Assembly (NCBI RefSeq): GCF_015645445.1
Contig: NZ_JADOGI010000066.1
Location: forward strand, 1 to 45,691
Length of the DNA stretch: 45,691 nucleotides
Origin: Nonomuraea cypriaca
GTDB lineage: Bacteria > Actinomycetota > Actinomycetes > Streptosporangiales > Streptosporangiaceae
Direction of reading: 5' to 3'
The position numbers and the translations under genes are program-made. Of this stretch, positions 8,439-17,248 are shown piece after piece. The notes below the pieces were generated by a model. That model was not told the origin of the DNA. It was given only the letters and a program-made list of their open reading frames with translations, and did not search any database. The stretch's first letter is position 1, and each line of letters opens with the position of its first letter.

Positions 8439-9168
8439 CGTCCAGGTGGTGTTCGACGGCTTCCGCGCGCTCGACGGCGTGGACCTGACCGTGCCCGAGG
8501 GGGAGCTGCGCTTCCTGATCGGGCCCAACGGCGCGGGCAAGACCACGCTGATCGACGTGATCACCGGGCTGACCAGGCCGGCGTCGGGCAGCGTCAGGTT
8601 CGGCGGCGACGACCTGGTGGGCAGGAAGGAGCACCAGATCGTCCGGCTCGGCGTCGGCCGTACCTTCCAGACCTCGGTGGTGTTCGAGGAGCTCACCGTC
8701 CTGGAGAACCTCGACCTCGCGGCCAGCTTCCGCAAGCCGCTGTGGTCGCTGACCAGGCGGCGCAAGGGCGTGTCGGAGGCCGTCGAGGAGGCGCTGGCCA
8801 GGACGGGACTCGAAGAGCTCGCCGGGAGTTCAGCCGGCGTTCTCTCCCACGGTCAGCGCCAGTGGCTGGAGATCGGGATGCTGCTGGCGCAGCGGCCCAG
8901 GCTGCTGCTCCTGGACGAGCCGGTGGCGGGCATGTCCAAGGACGAACGCGAGCGTACCGGCGAGCTGCTCACCCAGATCGCCGACGACCACACGGTGATC
9001 GTGGTGGAGCACGACATGGATTTCCTGCGGCGGCACGCCTCGAAGGTGACCGTGCTGCACGAGGGCAAGGTCCTCGTGGAGGGGTCGGTCGAGCAGGTCA
9101 GCGCCGACCCCCGGGTGCAGGAGGTTTACCTGGGGAGGAGACAGGATGCTGTCGGTAACCGGCCTTGA
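8422..9168 (+). CDS. urtD: urea ABC transporter ATPase UrtD
   Basis: This is a cytosolic ATPase of the LivG type (248 residues). It has Walker A GPNGAGKTT near residues 34-42, the signature LSHGQRQW, Walker B LLLLDEPVAGM and a switch His in VVVEHDM. The GTG start at 8422 lies inside the end of urtC. The TxFQTSVVFEELTVLENL segment fits the urea/branched-chain family. Confidence 0.94.
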   Translation: MLELRDVQVVFDGFRALDGVDLTVPEGELRFLIGPNGAGKTTLIDVITGLTRPASGSVRFGGDDLVGRKEHQIVRLGVGRTFQTSVVFEELTVLENLDLAASFRKPLWSLTRRRKGVSEAVEEALARTGLEELAGSSAGVLSHGQRQWLEIGMLLAQRPRLLLLDEPVAGMSKDERERTGELLTQIADDHTVIVVEHDMDFLRRHASKVTVLHEGKVLVEGSVEQVSADPRVQEVYLGRRQDAVGNRP

Positions 9169-9835
9169 GTCCGGCTATGGGAGGGCGCGCGTGCTGTTCG
9201 GGGTCTCGCTGGAGGTCGAGCCCGGACAGCTCGTGTGCGTCATGGGACGGAACGGCGTGGGCAAGACCACGCTGCTCAACACCGTCATGGGCGTCCTGCC
9301 CGCGACGGCGGGCACGGTCACGTTCGACGGGCGCGACATCACCAGGCTCAAGCCGCACGAACGCGTGAGGCTCGGCATGGGGTACGTCCCCCAGGGCCAC
9401 CAGTGCTTCCCCCAGCTGTCCGTCATGGGCAACCTGCTGGTGACCGTGGAGGCCGCCAAGCAGCCCAAGGAGGCCATCGACGAGGCGTTGGAGATCTTCC
9501 CCGCGCTGCGGTCGTTGCTCAAGCGGAGCGCCGGGCACCTGTCCGGCGGCCAGCAGCAACAGCTGGCCATGGCCCGCGCCCTGGTGACCAAGCCGAGAAT
9601 GCTCATCCTCGACGAGCCGACCGAGGGCATCCAGCCGTCGATCATCCTGGAGATCGAGTCGGCCATCGAGCGACTGCACGCCTCCGGGCTGGCGGTGCTG
9701 CTCGTGGAGCAGTACCTGGACATCGCGCTGCGGCTGGCCGACAGGTTCCTCATCCTCGACGGCGGTCACGTCGTACGCACCGGGGAAGCCGAGGACCTGC
9801 ACCGCGAGGACGTCCGCCGACTCCTGGCGGTCTGA
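9146..9835 (+). CDS. urtE: urea ABC transporter ATPase UrtE
   Basis: This is the second ATPase, LivF type, 229 residues. It has Walker A GRNGVGKTT, signature LSGGQQQQ, Walker B LILDEPTEGIQPSI and VLLVEQYLDIAL. It overlaps the end of urtD by 23 bases and closes the urtABCDE operon. Its last codons and stop are the origin of a three-copy repeat that runs into the convergent neighbour. Confidence 0.94.
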   Translation: MLSVTGLESGYGRARVLFGVSLEVEPGQLVCVMGRNGVGKTTLLNTVMGVLPATAGTVTFDGRDITRLKPHERVRLGMGYVPQGHQCFPQLSVMGNLLVTVEAAKQPKEAIDEALEIFPALRSLLKRSAGHLSGGQQQQLAMARALVTKPRMLILDEPTEGIQPSIILEIESAIERLHASGLAVLLVEQYLDIALRLADRFLILDGGHVVRTGEAEDLHREDVRRLLAV

Positions 9836-9943
9836 ACGGCCGATCGTCAGGACGTCAGGCTTCTGGCGGTCTGAAGGGTCGATCGTCGGGACGTCCGCAG
9901 GCTTCTGGCGGTCTGACCGGCCGATCGTCAGGACGTCCAGGCG
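9807..9943. repeat. tandem repeat joining convergent 3' ends of urtE and the Mut7-C gene
   Basis: Three copies begin at 9821, 9860 and 9902 (periods 39 and 42). Each reads CTYCTGGCGGTCTGA, then a GGCCGATCGTCA-like segment, then GGACGTC. The first copy is the true end of urtE (LLAV-stop). The last contains the stop and last codons of the minus-strand gene (TGA at 9930-9928). Thus the unit carries both gene ends. CTGAC and GTCAG flank a GC-rich loop, so each copy can form a weak hairpin; no T-tract follows. Confidence 0.85.
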
Positions 9944-10644
9944 CGGGCCGTCCTGATGATCTCCTCCAGGTGGTCGCTGTGGGCGCCGTGCCAGTAGACC
10001 TGCCCGCACCGGCCGCACCGGCCGTACGCGTCGTAGTTGCGCCGCGTCCCCGACTCCAGCATGGGCTCGACCTCGTGCTTGGACACGGTCTCCAGCTCGC
10101 CGTTGCACGCCGTGCAGCGGGTCCACGGGCGCAGCGGCGGGGCGAAGCGTTCGAGCAGGTCGCGGAGCTGGTCGGCGGGGCGCGAGCCGTGCACGTACGC
10201 GCCCAGCCACAGGGCGCGGCGGCGCAGCAGGCCGCGGTCCTGGGTGAGCAGCACCCGATGCTCCTCGTTGGCCTGCGCCACCAGCGCCGGGTCGTCCATG
10301 TCGTTGTGGTACGCGGCGTCGATGCCGAGCAGCCGCAGCCGCCTGGCCAGCGTGCCCAGGTGCACGTCCAGCAGGAAGCGCGGCTCCTCGGGCAACTGCT
10401 GCGGCCGGTGCACCGGGTGGATCTCCGCCACGTCGCCGGGGGCGAGCTGGTAGGAGGGCGAGACGCCGCGGCCGCTCACGATCATCGGGCCGACCTCGGT
10501 CAGTGGGATGCCCATCGACTCGACGTGGTGGCCGAGCGTGGAGGTGCCGTCGGGGACGACTTCCAGCCACTCCTGGCGGCGGTTCACCGGCAGGAACATC
10601 CTCAGCTCCGAGGCGATGCGGACACGTGTGCTCACAAGGTCCAT
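9928..10644 (-). CDS. Mut7-C RNase-domain protein with ubiquitin-like N-terminus
   Basis: This 238-residue protein has a beta-grasp, ubiquitin-like N-terminal part (residues 1-85) and a Mut7-C PIN-like RNase core with Asp residues in FLLDVHLGTLARRLR and LLTQDRGLL (about 90-150). A C-terminal zinc ribbon has two pairs of cysteines (CTAC, then CGRCG). The architecture matches actinobacterial 'Mut7-C ubiquitin/RNase' proteins of unknown cellular role. The ATG at 10644 was chosen; a GTG nine bases in is an alternative. It is divergent from the TAXI gene with a gap of only 26 bases. Confidence 0.85.
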   Translation of the reverse strand: MDLVSTRVRIASELRMFLPVNRRQEWLEVVPDGTSTLGHHVESMGIPLTEVGPMIVSGRGVSPSYQLAPGDVAEIHPVHRPQQLPEEPRFLLDVHLGTLARRLRLLGIDAAYHNDMDDPALVAQANEEHRVLLTQDRGLLRRRALWLGAYVHGSRPADQLRDLLERFAPPLRPWTRCTACNGELETVSKHEVEPMLESGTRRNYDAYGRCGRCGQVYWHGAHSDHLEEIIRTARAWTS

Positions 10645-10670
10645 TCTGTGGCACCGGATAACGTGAATTC

Positions 10671-11576
10671 ATGCCGATCAGCCGCCGAACCTTCCTCGGG
10701 CTCGCCGCACTGGCCGCGGGGTGCTCGGCGGGCGGGTACGGGCAGGCCCCGGTACGGCTCGCGACGGGCCTGGCCGGCGGGCCGTACGGGCAGCTCGGGG
10801 ACCGGCTCGCGGAGGAGTTGCGGCGTGACGGGCTCGGCGTCCGGGTGATCGAGACGGCCGCCAGTGTGCAGAACCTCACGATGATGACCGACGGGCGGGC
10901 CGACGTCGGGTTCGCACTGGCCGACAGCGCCGACGACGCGGTACGCGTACGCCACCAGCCGGTGTCGGCGCTGGCCAGGATGTACATGAACTACGTCCAT
11001 CTGGTCGTCGGCGCAGGTTCGCGGATCGGCGAGGTCGGGGACCTGGCGGGGCGGGCGGTGTCCATCGGGGCCGAGGGTTCGGGCACGGCGGTGACCGCGA
11101 CCCGCGTGCTGGCCGCCGCGGCGCCCGCGAGCCCGCCCGAGGCCGTCAGGCTGGGGCTGGACGCCTCGATCAAGGCGCTGCGTGACGGCGAGGTGGAGGC
11201 GTTCTTCTGGTCGGGCGGCGTGCCCACACCCGCGCTCGCCGCGCTCTCCGGCATCCGGCTCGTGCCGCTCGAACCGCTGGTGGCGGTGCTGCGGCGGCGG
11301 TTCGGCACGGTGTACGAGCACGCGTCCGTCCCATCGGGCGTGTACGGCGGCGCGCGACCCGTACCGACCGTGGGCACCCCCAGCTATCTGATGTGCCGGA
11401 CCTCGCTTCCCGATGAGCCCGCCTACACGATCACGGAAACGCTCTTCCGTGCCCGCGACCGCCTCCAGGCCCCGTCGGCCCCCGGCGGCCTCCTCGACAA
11501 GCGCTACGCCATCGGGACCGGCAACGTGCCGCTCCACCCGGGCGCCGCCCGCTACTACCGCTCCGTCTACGCCTGA
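10671..11576 (+). CDS. TAXI-family TRAP-type solute-binding lipoprotein
   Basis: This 301-residue protein starts with a twin-arginine-like signal (SRRTFLGLAALAAGC), whose Cys fits a lipobox. It then shows TAXI-family features (LATGLAGGPYGQLGDRLAEEL, QNLTMMTDGRADVGFALAD, and GEVGDLAGRAVSIGAEGSGT). TAXI proteins normally hand organic acids or amino acids to TRAP permeases. No TRAP permease is present here. Instead a two-component system and an MHS symporter lie convergent. It may act as a ligand sensor for the kinase; that is inference from context. Confidence 0.85.
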   Translation: MPISRRTFLGLAALAAGCSAGGYGQAPVRLATGLAGGPYGQLGDRLAEELRRDGLGVRVIETAASVQNLTMMTDGRADVGFALADSADDAVRVRHQPVSALARMYMNYVHLVVGAGSRIGEVGDLAGRAVSIGAEGSGTAVTATRVLAAAAPASPPEAVRLGLDASIKALRDGEVEAFFWSGGVPTPALAALSGIRLVPLEPLVAVLRRRFGTVYEHASVPSGVYGGARPVPTVGTPSYLMCRTSLPDEPAYTITETLFRARDRLQAPSAPGGLLDKRYAIGTGNVPLHPGAARYYRSVYA

Positions 11577-11717
11577 CCCGAAACCTGGACCGCTACGGCC
11601 GGATCAGACACCTGGACCCGCTACGGCCGATCAGGAACCGGACCCCCTACGGCTGACCCGGATCCCGGACCAGCTACGGCCGATCGGGATCGCGGACCCG
11701 GGCGGGTTTCGGCTACG
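11567..11717. repeat. tandem repeat joining convergent 3' ends of the TAXI and kinase genes
   Basis: CTACG-headed units start at 11567, 11593, 11621, 11647, 11673 and 11712 (periods 26, 28, 26, 26, 39). They read roughly CTACGGCCGATCAGGAACC then GGACCC. The first is the end of the TAXI gene (GTCTACGCCTGA). The last holds the TAG stop of the minus-strand kinase (CTA at 11713). The arrangement is the same as at the urtE junction but the sequence is unrelated. Confidence 0.85.
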
Positions 11718-13050
11718 GCTGCGCCGGAGCCTGGGCGGGCAGGCGTAGTTCGACGACGAGTCCGTGGGGTTCGGCGGGGAGCAGGGTCAGGGCGGCACCG
11801 CACGCCCTGGCCAGTTCGGCGGCGATGGCCAGGCCGAGGCCGCTGCCCGGCACGTTGGCATGCGTTCCCGACCGCCAGAACCGTCCCAGCGCCTCGGCCC
11901 GCTCCTCCTCGCCCAGCCCAGGACCGTCGTCGGCCACCCGCAGCACCCCGTCCGCCAGGGTGACCGTCACCGTGCCGCCGTCGGGGACGAACTTCTGGGC
12001 GTTGTCGAGGGCGATGTCGGCGACCCTGGCCGCCGCCTCCGGCACGACAGATATTTCGGAAATGTCGGTCATGAGGTGGACGCCTCTGGCCGCGTACACC
12101 TCCCGCCACGCCGCCAGCCGGGGCGCGAGCGGGATCTCCTTGTCCCCCTCGGCCCCCGCCTCCACCTTGGCCAGCGTCAGCAGGTCCGCCACCAGCAGCG
12201 TCAGCCGGTCGAGCTCCGCCAGCGCCTCGTCGTACTCGGCCGTGCCCTCGGCGCGAAGGTGCGGCTCCAGGTTCTCCAGGCGCAGGCCCAGCACGGTGAG
12301 CGGGGTGCGCAGCTCGTGCGACGCGTCCGCCACGAACGCCCGCTGCCGCTCCATCGCGTTCGAGACCGCGTCGGCCATCGTGTTGAAGCGCTCCTCCAGC
12401 CGCCGCAACTCCGAGGGGCCCGCGCCGGGCCGCGCCCGAGCATCCAGCCGCCCCTGGGCGATGGCCTGGGTGGTGCGGTCCAGCTCGACGACCGGGCGCA
12501 GGATCCAGTGGGCCAGCCGCCTGGCCGCCAGCGCCGAGTAGGCCAGTGCGACCAGCGCGCCGAGCGCCAGGGATCCCCAGACCAGCGACACGTCCAGCCT
12601 GGCCTGCTCGGTGGGCGTCTCCAGCAGGACCACGCCGGACAACTGCGCGTCGCGGCCGGCCGGCTCTGCCAGCAGCACCCGCGACGGGCCGAACGGGGTG
12701 ATCGTGGGCAATTCCTCGGTGGTGCGGCCGGACAACGCCAGGCGTACCGCGTCGTGGTCGTCGGCCTCGAAACGGCCGGCGGTGGCGCGTACGGAACCGT
12801 CCCTGTCGCGTACGCGTACGGCGGCGTCGTACAGGCCGGCGTAGCGGGTGATCTCGGCGAGCAACCCCGTGCGGTCGTCCTCGCGCGCGGCCTGGTCGGC
12901 CAGCTCCGCGAAGCGGGTGGCGTCGGCGCGGCGGTCGAGGAGCAGGCGGTTCGTGCGGTGGGAGGCGTAGGCCAGGCCGAGCGGCACGGCCAGCGCCGCG
13001 ATCAGGAAGACGATCAGCGTGGTGAACGTGACCACCAGCCGTGAGTTCAC
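11713..13050 (-). CDS. two-component sensor histidine kinase
   Basis: This 445-residue membrane kinase has an N-terminal helix (about 5-28), an extracellular sensor region (about 30-165), a second helix (about 167-190), a HAMP linker, a HisKA domain with the phospho-acceptor His in DASHELRTPL and an HATPase domain (DNAQKFVPDGG, DDGPGLG, GSGLGLAI). The GTG start at 13050 overlaps the response-regulator stop (GTGA). The signal is unknown; the convergent TAXI lipoprotein is a plausible sensing partner. Confidence 0.93.
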   Translation of the reverse strand: MNSRLVVTFTTLIVFLIAALAVPLGLAYASHRTNRLLLDRRADATRFAELADQAAREDDRTGLLAEITRYAGLYDAAVRVRDRDGSVRATAGRFEADDHDAVRLALSGRTTEELPTITPFGPSRVLLAEPAGRDAQLSGVVLLETPTEQARLDVSLVWGSLALGALVALAYSALAARRLAHWILRPVVELDRTTQAIAQGRLDARARPGAGPSELRRLEERFNTMADAVSNAMERQRAFVADASHELRTPLTVLGLRLENLEPHLRAEGTAEYDEALAELDRLTLLVADLLTLAKVEAGAEGDKEIPLAPRLAAWREVYAARGVHLMTDISEISVVPEAAARVADIALDNAQKFVPDGGTVTVTLADGVLRVADDGPGLGEEERAEALGRFWRSGTHANVPGSGLGLAIAAELARACGAALTLLPAEPHGLVVELRLPAQAPAQP

Positions 13051-13712
13051 GTGGTGGAGCCCAGCCGGTAGCCGGTGCCGCGCAGCGTCTCCACGAGCCC
13101 GGGACGGCCCGTCTTCGAGCGCAGCCCGGCCACGTGCACGTCCAGCGACCGGGACGCCGACAGCAGCGGGTCGCCCCAGACCTCGTCGAGGATCTCCTCC
13201 CGGCCGCGCACCACGCCGGGCTCGCGGGCCAGCAGCGCCAGCACGTCGAACTCCCGCCTGGTCAGCGTCACCGGCTCGCCGGCCACCGTGACCTGCCTGG
13301 ACGAGAGGTCGATGCGGACGTCCCCGACGCTCACCACTTCGTCGCGCCGCGGCCGCGGCCGGGTGCCGCGCCGCACCACCGCCTCCATGCGCGCCATCAG
13401 CTCGACCGTGCGGAACGGCTTGATCAGGTAGTCGTCGGCCCCGGAACGCAGGCCGCGCAGCACCTCGCGCTCCTCCGTGCGGGCCGTCACCACGATGAGC
13501 GGCACCGCCGACACCCGGCGCAGGCGGCGCAGCACGTCGAGCCCGTCCAGGTCGGGCAGGCCCAGGTCGAGCAGGACGAAGTCGGCGCCACCCGCCAGGC
13601 GGAGGGCGTCGACGGCCAGCCCGGCACGGGTGACCTGATGGCCGTGCCGGGTGAGGGCCGTGGTGAGCGCGGAGGCGAGCCGATCGTCGTCCTCGACCAG
13701 GAGAACCCGCAT
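13047..13712 (-). CDS. OmpR-family response regulator
   Basis: This 221-residue regulator has a receiver domain (acidic pair EDDD, phospho-acceptor Asp in LLDLGLPDLDG near residue 50, Lys in LIKPF) and a C-terminal winged helix with RREFDVLALL. It is cotranscribed with the kinase through a GTGA overlap and lies 9 nt after the MHS transporter gene, so transporter, regulator and kinase form one operon. The most likely direct target is this operon. Confidence 0.95.
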   Translation of the reverse strand: MRVLLVEDDDRLASALTTALTRHGHQVTRAGLAVDALRLAGGADFVLLDLGLPDLDGLDVLRRLRRVSAVPLIVVTARTEEREVLRGLRSGADDYLIKPFRTVELMARMEAVVRRGTRPRPRRDEVVSVGDVRIDLSSRQVTVAGEPVTLTRREFDVLALLAREPGVVRGREEILDEVWGDPLLSASRSLDVHVAGLRSKTGRPGLVETLRGTGYRLGSTT

Positions 13713-13721
13713 GACGCCAGG

Positions 13722-15035
13722 TTAGACGTGCTCCGGCACCGAATCCTCCCTGGCCCGCTCGGCGCGGGAGAGCGCGGCGTCCCTGGTCTCGCGCATGGTG
13801 AGGTACACGACGAGCGACACCGCGGCGCAGCCGGAGACGTACCAGAAGTAGCCGGACTCGATGCCGGTGTCCTTGAACCACAGCGCCACGTACTCGGCGG
13901 TGCCGCCGAAGAGGGCGTTCGCGATCGCGTAGGGGAGGGCCACGCCGAGGGCACGCACGTGCGTGGGGAAGAGCTCGGCCTTCACCACGGCGTTGATCGA
14001 GGTGTAACCGGTGACGATGATCAGGCCGGTGAGCGAGAGCACGAGCGCGCCGCCGAACCCGCCGGCCCCGCCCAGCGCCGTCATCAGCGGCACCGTGCCG
14101 AGCATCGACCCCAGCCCGAACGTGACCAGCAACGGCCTGCGCCCGATCCGGTCCGACAGCGCCCCGGCCAGCGGCTGGACGCACATGAAGATGAACAGCG
14201 CGCAGAAGCTCACCAGCGTGGCCGTCTCCTTGGGCAGGCCCGCCGAGTTCGAGAGGTATTTGGTGAGGTACGTCGTGTATGTGTAGTACGCGACCGTGCC
14301 GCCCATGGTCAGCGCGATGACCAGCAGCGCTTCCTTCCTGTGGTCGAGCAACCCCTTGATCGTGCCGCGCCGGTCCTGCTCGTCCGCCCGCTCCTCCTCG
14401 CCGTACGCCTCCGTCTCCAGGAGGTTGCGGCGCAGGTAGAACACGACCGCGGCGGCCAGCGCCCCCACCACGAACGGGATGCGCCAGCCGTAGGAGCCGA
14501 GTGCCTCGGTGGACATCGAGTTCTGCAGGATGATCTGCAGACCGAGGCCGACGAGCTGGCCGGCGGTCATGGAGACGTACTGGAAGCTGGAGGCGAAGCC
14601 GCGGCGGCCGCGCGGGGTGGCCTCGGTGAGGTAGGTGGCGCTGGCCGCGTACTCACCGCCGACCGACAGGCCCTGCAGGAGGCGCGCCACCACCAGCACC
14701 AGCGCGCCGAAGTAGCCGACCGTCTCGTACGTCGGCGCGATCGCGATCAGCAGGGCGCTGGCCGACATCAGCGTGACGGTGAGCGTGAGCGCGGCCTTGC
14801 GGCCCTTCCTGTCGGCGTAGCGGCCGAGCAGCCAGCCGCCGAGCGGGCGCATGAAGAAGCCGACGGCGAAGATGGCCGCGGTGTTGAGCAGCTTCGCGGT
14901 GTCGTCGCCCTCAGGGAAGAAGGCCGCCGCGAAGTAGACGGCGAAACTGCTGTAGACAAACCAGTCGTACCACTCGACCAGGTTGCCGACGGAACCGCCG
15001 ACCACCGCTTTCCACGGCACGCGTGCCTTGCTCAC
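13722..15035 (-). CDS. MHS-family MFS symporter
   Basis: This 437-residue transporter has about 12 hydrophobic helices. It carries the metabolite:H+ symporter signature (GNLVEWYDWFVYSSFA near residue 20, GGWLLGRYADRKGRK, and GEYAASATYL). Relatives carry 2-oxoglutarate, citrate, proline/betaine or shikimate; substrate cannot be read from sequence. It is first in an operon with the response regulator and kinase, suggesting substrate-dependent two-component control of uptake. Confidence 0.9.
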   Translation of the reverse strand: MSKARVPWKAVVGGSVGNLVEWYDWFVYSSFAVYFAAAFFPEGDDTAKLLNTAAIFAVGFFMRPLGGWLLGRYADRKGRKAALTLTVTLMSASALLIAIAPTYETVGYFGALVLVVARLLQGLSVGGEYAASATYLTEATPRGRRGFASSFQYVSMTAGQLVGLGLQIILQNSMSTEALGSYGWRIPFVVGALAAAVVFYLRRNLLETEAYGEEERADEQDRRGTIKGLLDHRKEALLVIALTMGGTVAYYTYTTYLTKYLSNSAGLPKETATLVSFCALFIFMCVQPLAGALSDRIGRRPLLVTFGLGSMLGTVPLMTALGGAGGFGGALVLSLTGLIIVTGYTSINAVVKAELFPTHVRALGVALPYAIANALFGGTAEYVALWFKDTGIESGYFWYVSGCAAVSLVVYLTMRETRDAALSRAERAREDSVPEHV

Positions 15036-15086
15036 AGAGAACCTCCTGGGGGGATCAGGTGCAGGTCAGAGCATCTCCGCAGAAGG

Positions 15087-15098
15087 TTGTCCGGACAA
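15087..15098. promoter_or_regulatory. perfect palindrome upstream of the MHS transporter operon
   Basis: TTGTCCGGACAA is a perfect 12-bp palindrome 52 bp upstream of the MHS transporter start. Its position suits an operator for this operon. OmpR-type regulators usually bind direct repeats, so the bound protein is uncertain. Confidence 0.3.
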
Positions 15099-15131
15099 GG
15101 GAGGCAGGCTGGATCTAACCTCCGCTTAACA

Positions 15132-15157
15132 TGACGTCTTACGCGGCCGTAACGTCA
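15132..15157 (-). terminator. hairpin at the end of the kinase-GH6 gene
   Basis: TGACGTCTTACG and CGTAACGTCA form an imperfect stem around CGGC. It overlaps the stop of the kinase-GH6 gene and precedes the MHS operon promoter. No U-run follows on either strand, so termination activity is uncertain. Confidence 0.3.
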
Positions 15158-17197
15158 CCGCAACGGGGGATTGGCATTCTTGACCCTTTCGAGTGCCAGC
15201 TCGGCCCACCACTGGCCGGCCTGCGGGGACACGACGCCCCGCTCCGGGTCCTTCTGGCCCGCGGTGCCGCGCGGGCATCTGCCGCTGGAGACGCCCGGCC
15301 TGGCGATCCACAGGTACGCGTCCGCCAGCTCCTCGCCGGTGACGGTCGTCGGCCGGTCGCCCACGCCCCTGCCGGGAGGGTTGCACCAAGCTTGCGGGTC
15401 CGGGTATTTCCGCGTCGGGGCCCACGAACCCTGCCCGTTCCTGCTGGTGTCGACGACGAAGTGCGGCATCCTGGCCGGGTCCGCGCTCACCTCCGCCGGG
15501 CAGCCCTTCCTGCCCGTGGCGAGCCGGACGCCGACGCAGGCGGACAGCTTCCTGGCGTACTCGACGCTGTTCTCGGTGCGCTGGTAGCCGGCCGTGTTGA
15601 CGAAGAACCCGTCGGCCCGGTCGACCCCCGCCCCGATCAGCCGCTCCGCCATGATCTCGGTGCCCGGCCAGAAGTCCTGACTGCCGTCGAGGTAGACGGC
15701 CGTGCCGGGGTTCGCCTTGAGAGTCTGTACGGCCTCGCGCAGGCCCTGGTAGCGCTGCGCGGGCGAGCCCCGCATAGCGCAGTCCTTGGAGCCGGGGATT
15801 TTGACCAGGCTGCCCGGTTCGAGGATGACCACGGCCGGCGCGTCGCCGATCCGGCCGGCTATCCCCTTGATCCACTCCTGGTACGCGGCCATGTCGGCCG
15901 CGCCGACGGGCAGGCAGCCGCTGCCCGGCATGTAGTTGACCAGGAACACCGGCACGCCGCCCGCCCGCCTGGCCGCTCTGATCGTGGCGTCCACCTTGGA
16001 CTGGACCTCGGGCTGGCCGAGGCGGATGGCGTGGGGGACTGCGGCCAGCTTCCGCATCAACTCGGCGTCCGCGGGGCGGTCGTCCGCCCAGAGGCCGGCC
16101 TGCCGGCTCGCGCCGGGCTCGGGTGGGGCGTAGAAGGGGACGTTGTCCCGGGCCCGCAGCGGGTTGCCCGTCGCCGCGCCGGTCGCCGGGGTTCCTGCCT
16201 CTGACGGGGAGCTCTGCCCTCGCCACGCGAGCACCGCCGACCCGCCCGCCACCGCCACGACCAGTGCCGCCGCCGCTGCCAGCAGCTTTCCGCGCCGCCC
16301 AGCCGGCCGCGTCCCTTCGTCGGCGGGCGCCGCGTCCGCTCGGCCCGCATGTGCCGACACGCCGGTCGGCGAGCTCGCGTCAGGGACGACCGTGGGCGGG
16401 GTCGAGGTGCTCAAGTGATCCATGAGCTCCTGGGCCGTGGGCCGGGCGGCCGGGTCCTTGGCCAGGGCCGCCAGAACCAGATCGCGCAGGGACCCGGACA
16501 GGCCGCGCACGTCCGGCGGGTGGTTGACGATGCGCAACAGGACCGCGGGCACCGAGCCCGTGCCGAACGGCGGTACGCCGCTCGCGGCGAAGGCGACGGT
16601 GCAGCCCCACGCGAAGATGTCCGAGGCCGGACCGACCTCGCCGCCCGACACATGCTCAGGCGACATGTACGACGGCGTCCCCACGATCGTGCTGCTCATA
16701 TCCGAGCCGGTCAGGTGCGCGATCCCGAAGTCGATGACCTTGGGACCCACCTGGGACAGCAGCACGTTGGATGGCTTGAGGTCGCGGTGCACGACCCCGG
16801 CCCCGTGGATGGCCCGCAACGCCATCGCCATCGAGGCCGCAAGTCCGTCGAGCGCCGACCCCTTCAGCGGCCCAGACTCGCGCACGGCCGCGCCCAGACT
16901 GGGCCCCTCGACGTATTCGGTGACCAGATAGGCCATCTCGCCCTGGACATCGGCGTCGAGCACTGGGGCGGTGCAGAACCTGGCCACGCGCTTGGCGGCC
17001 GCCACCTCGCGGGCGAAGCGCCGCCTGAAGCCGGCGTCCGCGTCCATCCTGGCGTGGATCAGCTTGACCGCCACCCGCGTGCCCTCCGGGTCCCGGCCCA
17101 GGTAGACGACGCCCATCCCGCCTTCGCCCAGCCGACCCAGGAGGGTGTATTGCCCCACCTGCCCCGGGTCCCCGTCTCTCAACGTCTCCAAGGTCAT
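15155..17197 (-). CDS. Ser/Thr protein kinase fused to an extracellular GH6-like domain with lost catalytic residues
   Basis: This 680-residue receptor kinase has a Hanks-type catalytic domain at about 17-265 (glycine loop GEGGMG, Lys45, HRD 137-139, DFG 156-158, GTPSYMSPE). A Pro/Ala/Ser linker, one transmembrane helix (about 304-325) and an external domain from about 350 resembling GH6 endoglucanases and cellobiohydrolases follow. GH6 landmarks are recognisable: VPVFLVNYMPGSGC (418-428), VVILEPGSL (456-464), VVDTSRNGQGSW and YLWIARPGVSSG (628-639). The family's active Asp in PxRDC and EPDSL, and Glu/Asp in WVKPxGExDG, are all replaced. The kinase looks active; the outer domain looks like a binding pseudoenzyme, perhaps sensing cellulose or another glucan (inference). 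Confidence 0.9.
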   Translation of the reverse strand: MTLETLRDGDPGQVGQYTLLGRLGEGGMGVVYLGRDPEGTRVAVKLIHARMDADAGFRRRFAREVAAAKRVARFCTAPVLDADVQGEMAYLVTEYVEGPSLGAAVRESGPLKGSALDGLAASMAMALRAIHGAGVVHRDLKPSNVLLSQVGPKVIDFGIAHLTGSDMSSTIVGTPSYMSPEHVSGGEVGPASDIFAWGCTVAFAASGVPPFGTGSVPAVLLRIVNHPPDVRGLSGSLRDLVLAALAKDPAARPTAQELMDHLSTSTPPTVVPDASSPTGVSAHAGRADAAPADEGTRPAGRRGKLLAAAAALVVAVAGGSAVLAWRGQSSPSEAGTPATGAATGNPLRARDNVPFYAPPEPGASRQAGLWADDRPADAELMRKLAAVPHAIRLGQPEVQSKVDATIRAARRAGGVPVFLVNYMPGSGCLPVGAADMAAYQEWIKGIAGRIGDAPAVVILEPGSLVKIPGSKDCAMRGSPAQRYQGLREAVQTLKANPGTAVYLDGSQDFWPGTEIMAERLIGAGVDRADGFFVNTAGYQRTENSVEYARKLSACVGVRLATGRKGCPAEVSADPARMPHFVVDTSRNGQGSWAPTRKYPDPQAWCNPPGRGVGDRPTTVTGEELADAYLWIARPGVSSGRCPRGTAGQKDPERGVVSPQAGQWWAELALERVKNANPPLR

Positions 17198-17248
17198 ATC
17201 CCGCCAGGTTAGCTCCCGCCCCGGCGGCGTTCCATTCCCGGGCCATTC

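Noticed and set aside
13041..15134. A 697-codon plus-strand open frame antisense to the response regulator and MHS transporter
   Set aside because: Codon bias and family motifs clearly support the minus-strand genes; long antisense frames are expected in high-GC DNA.
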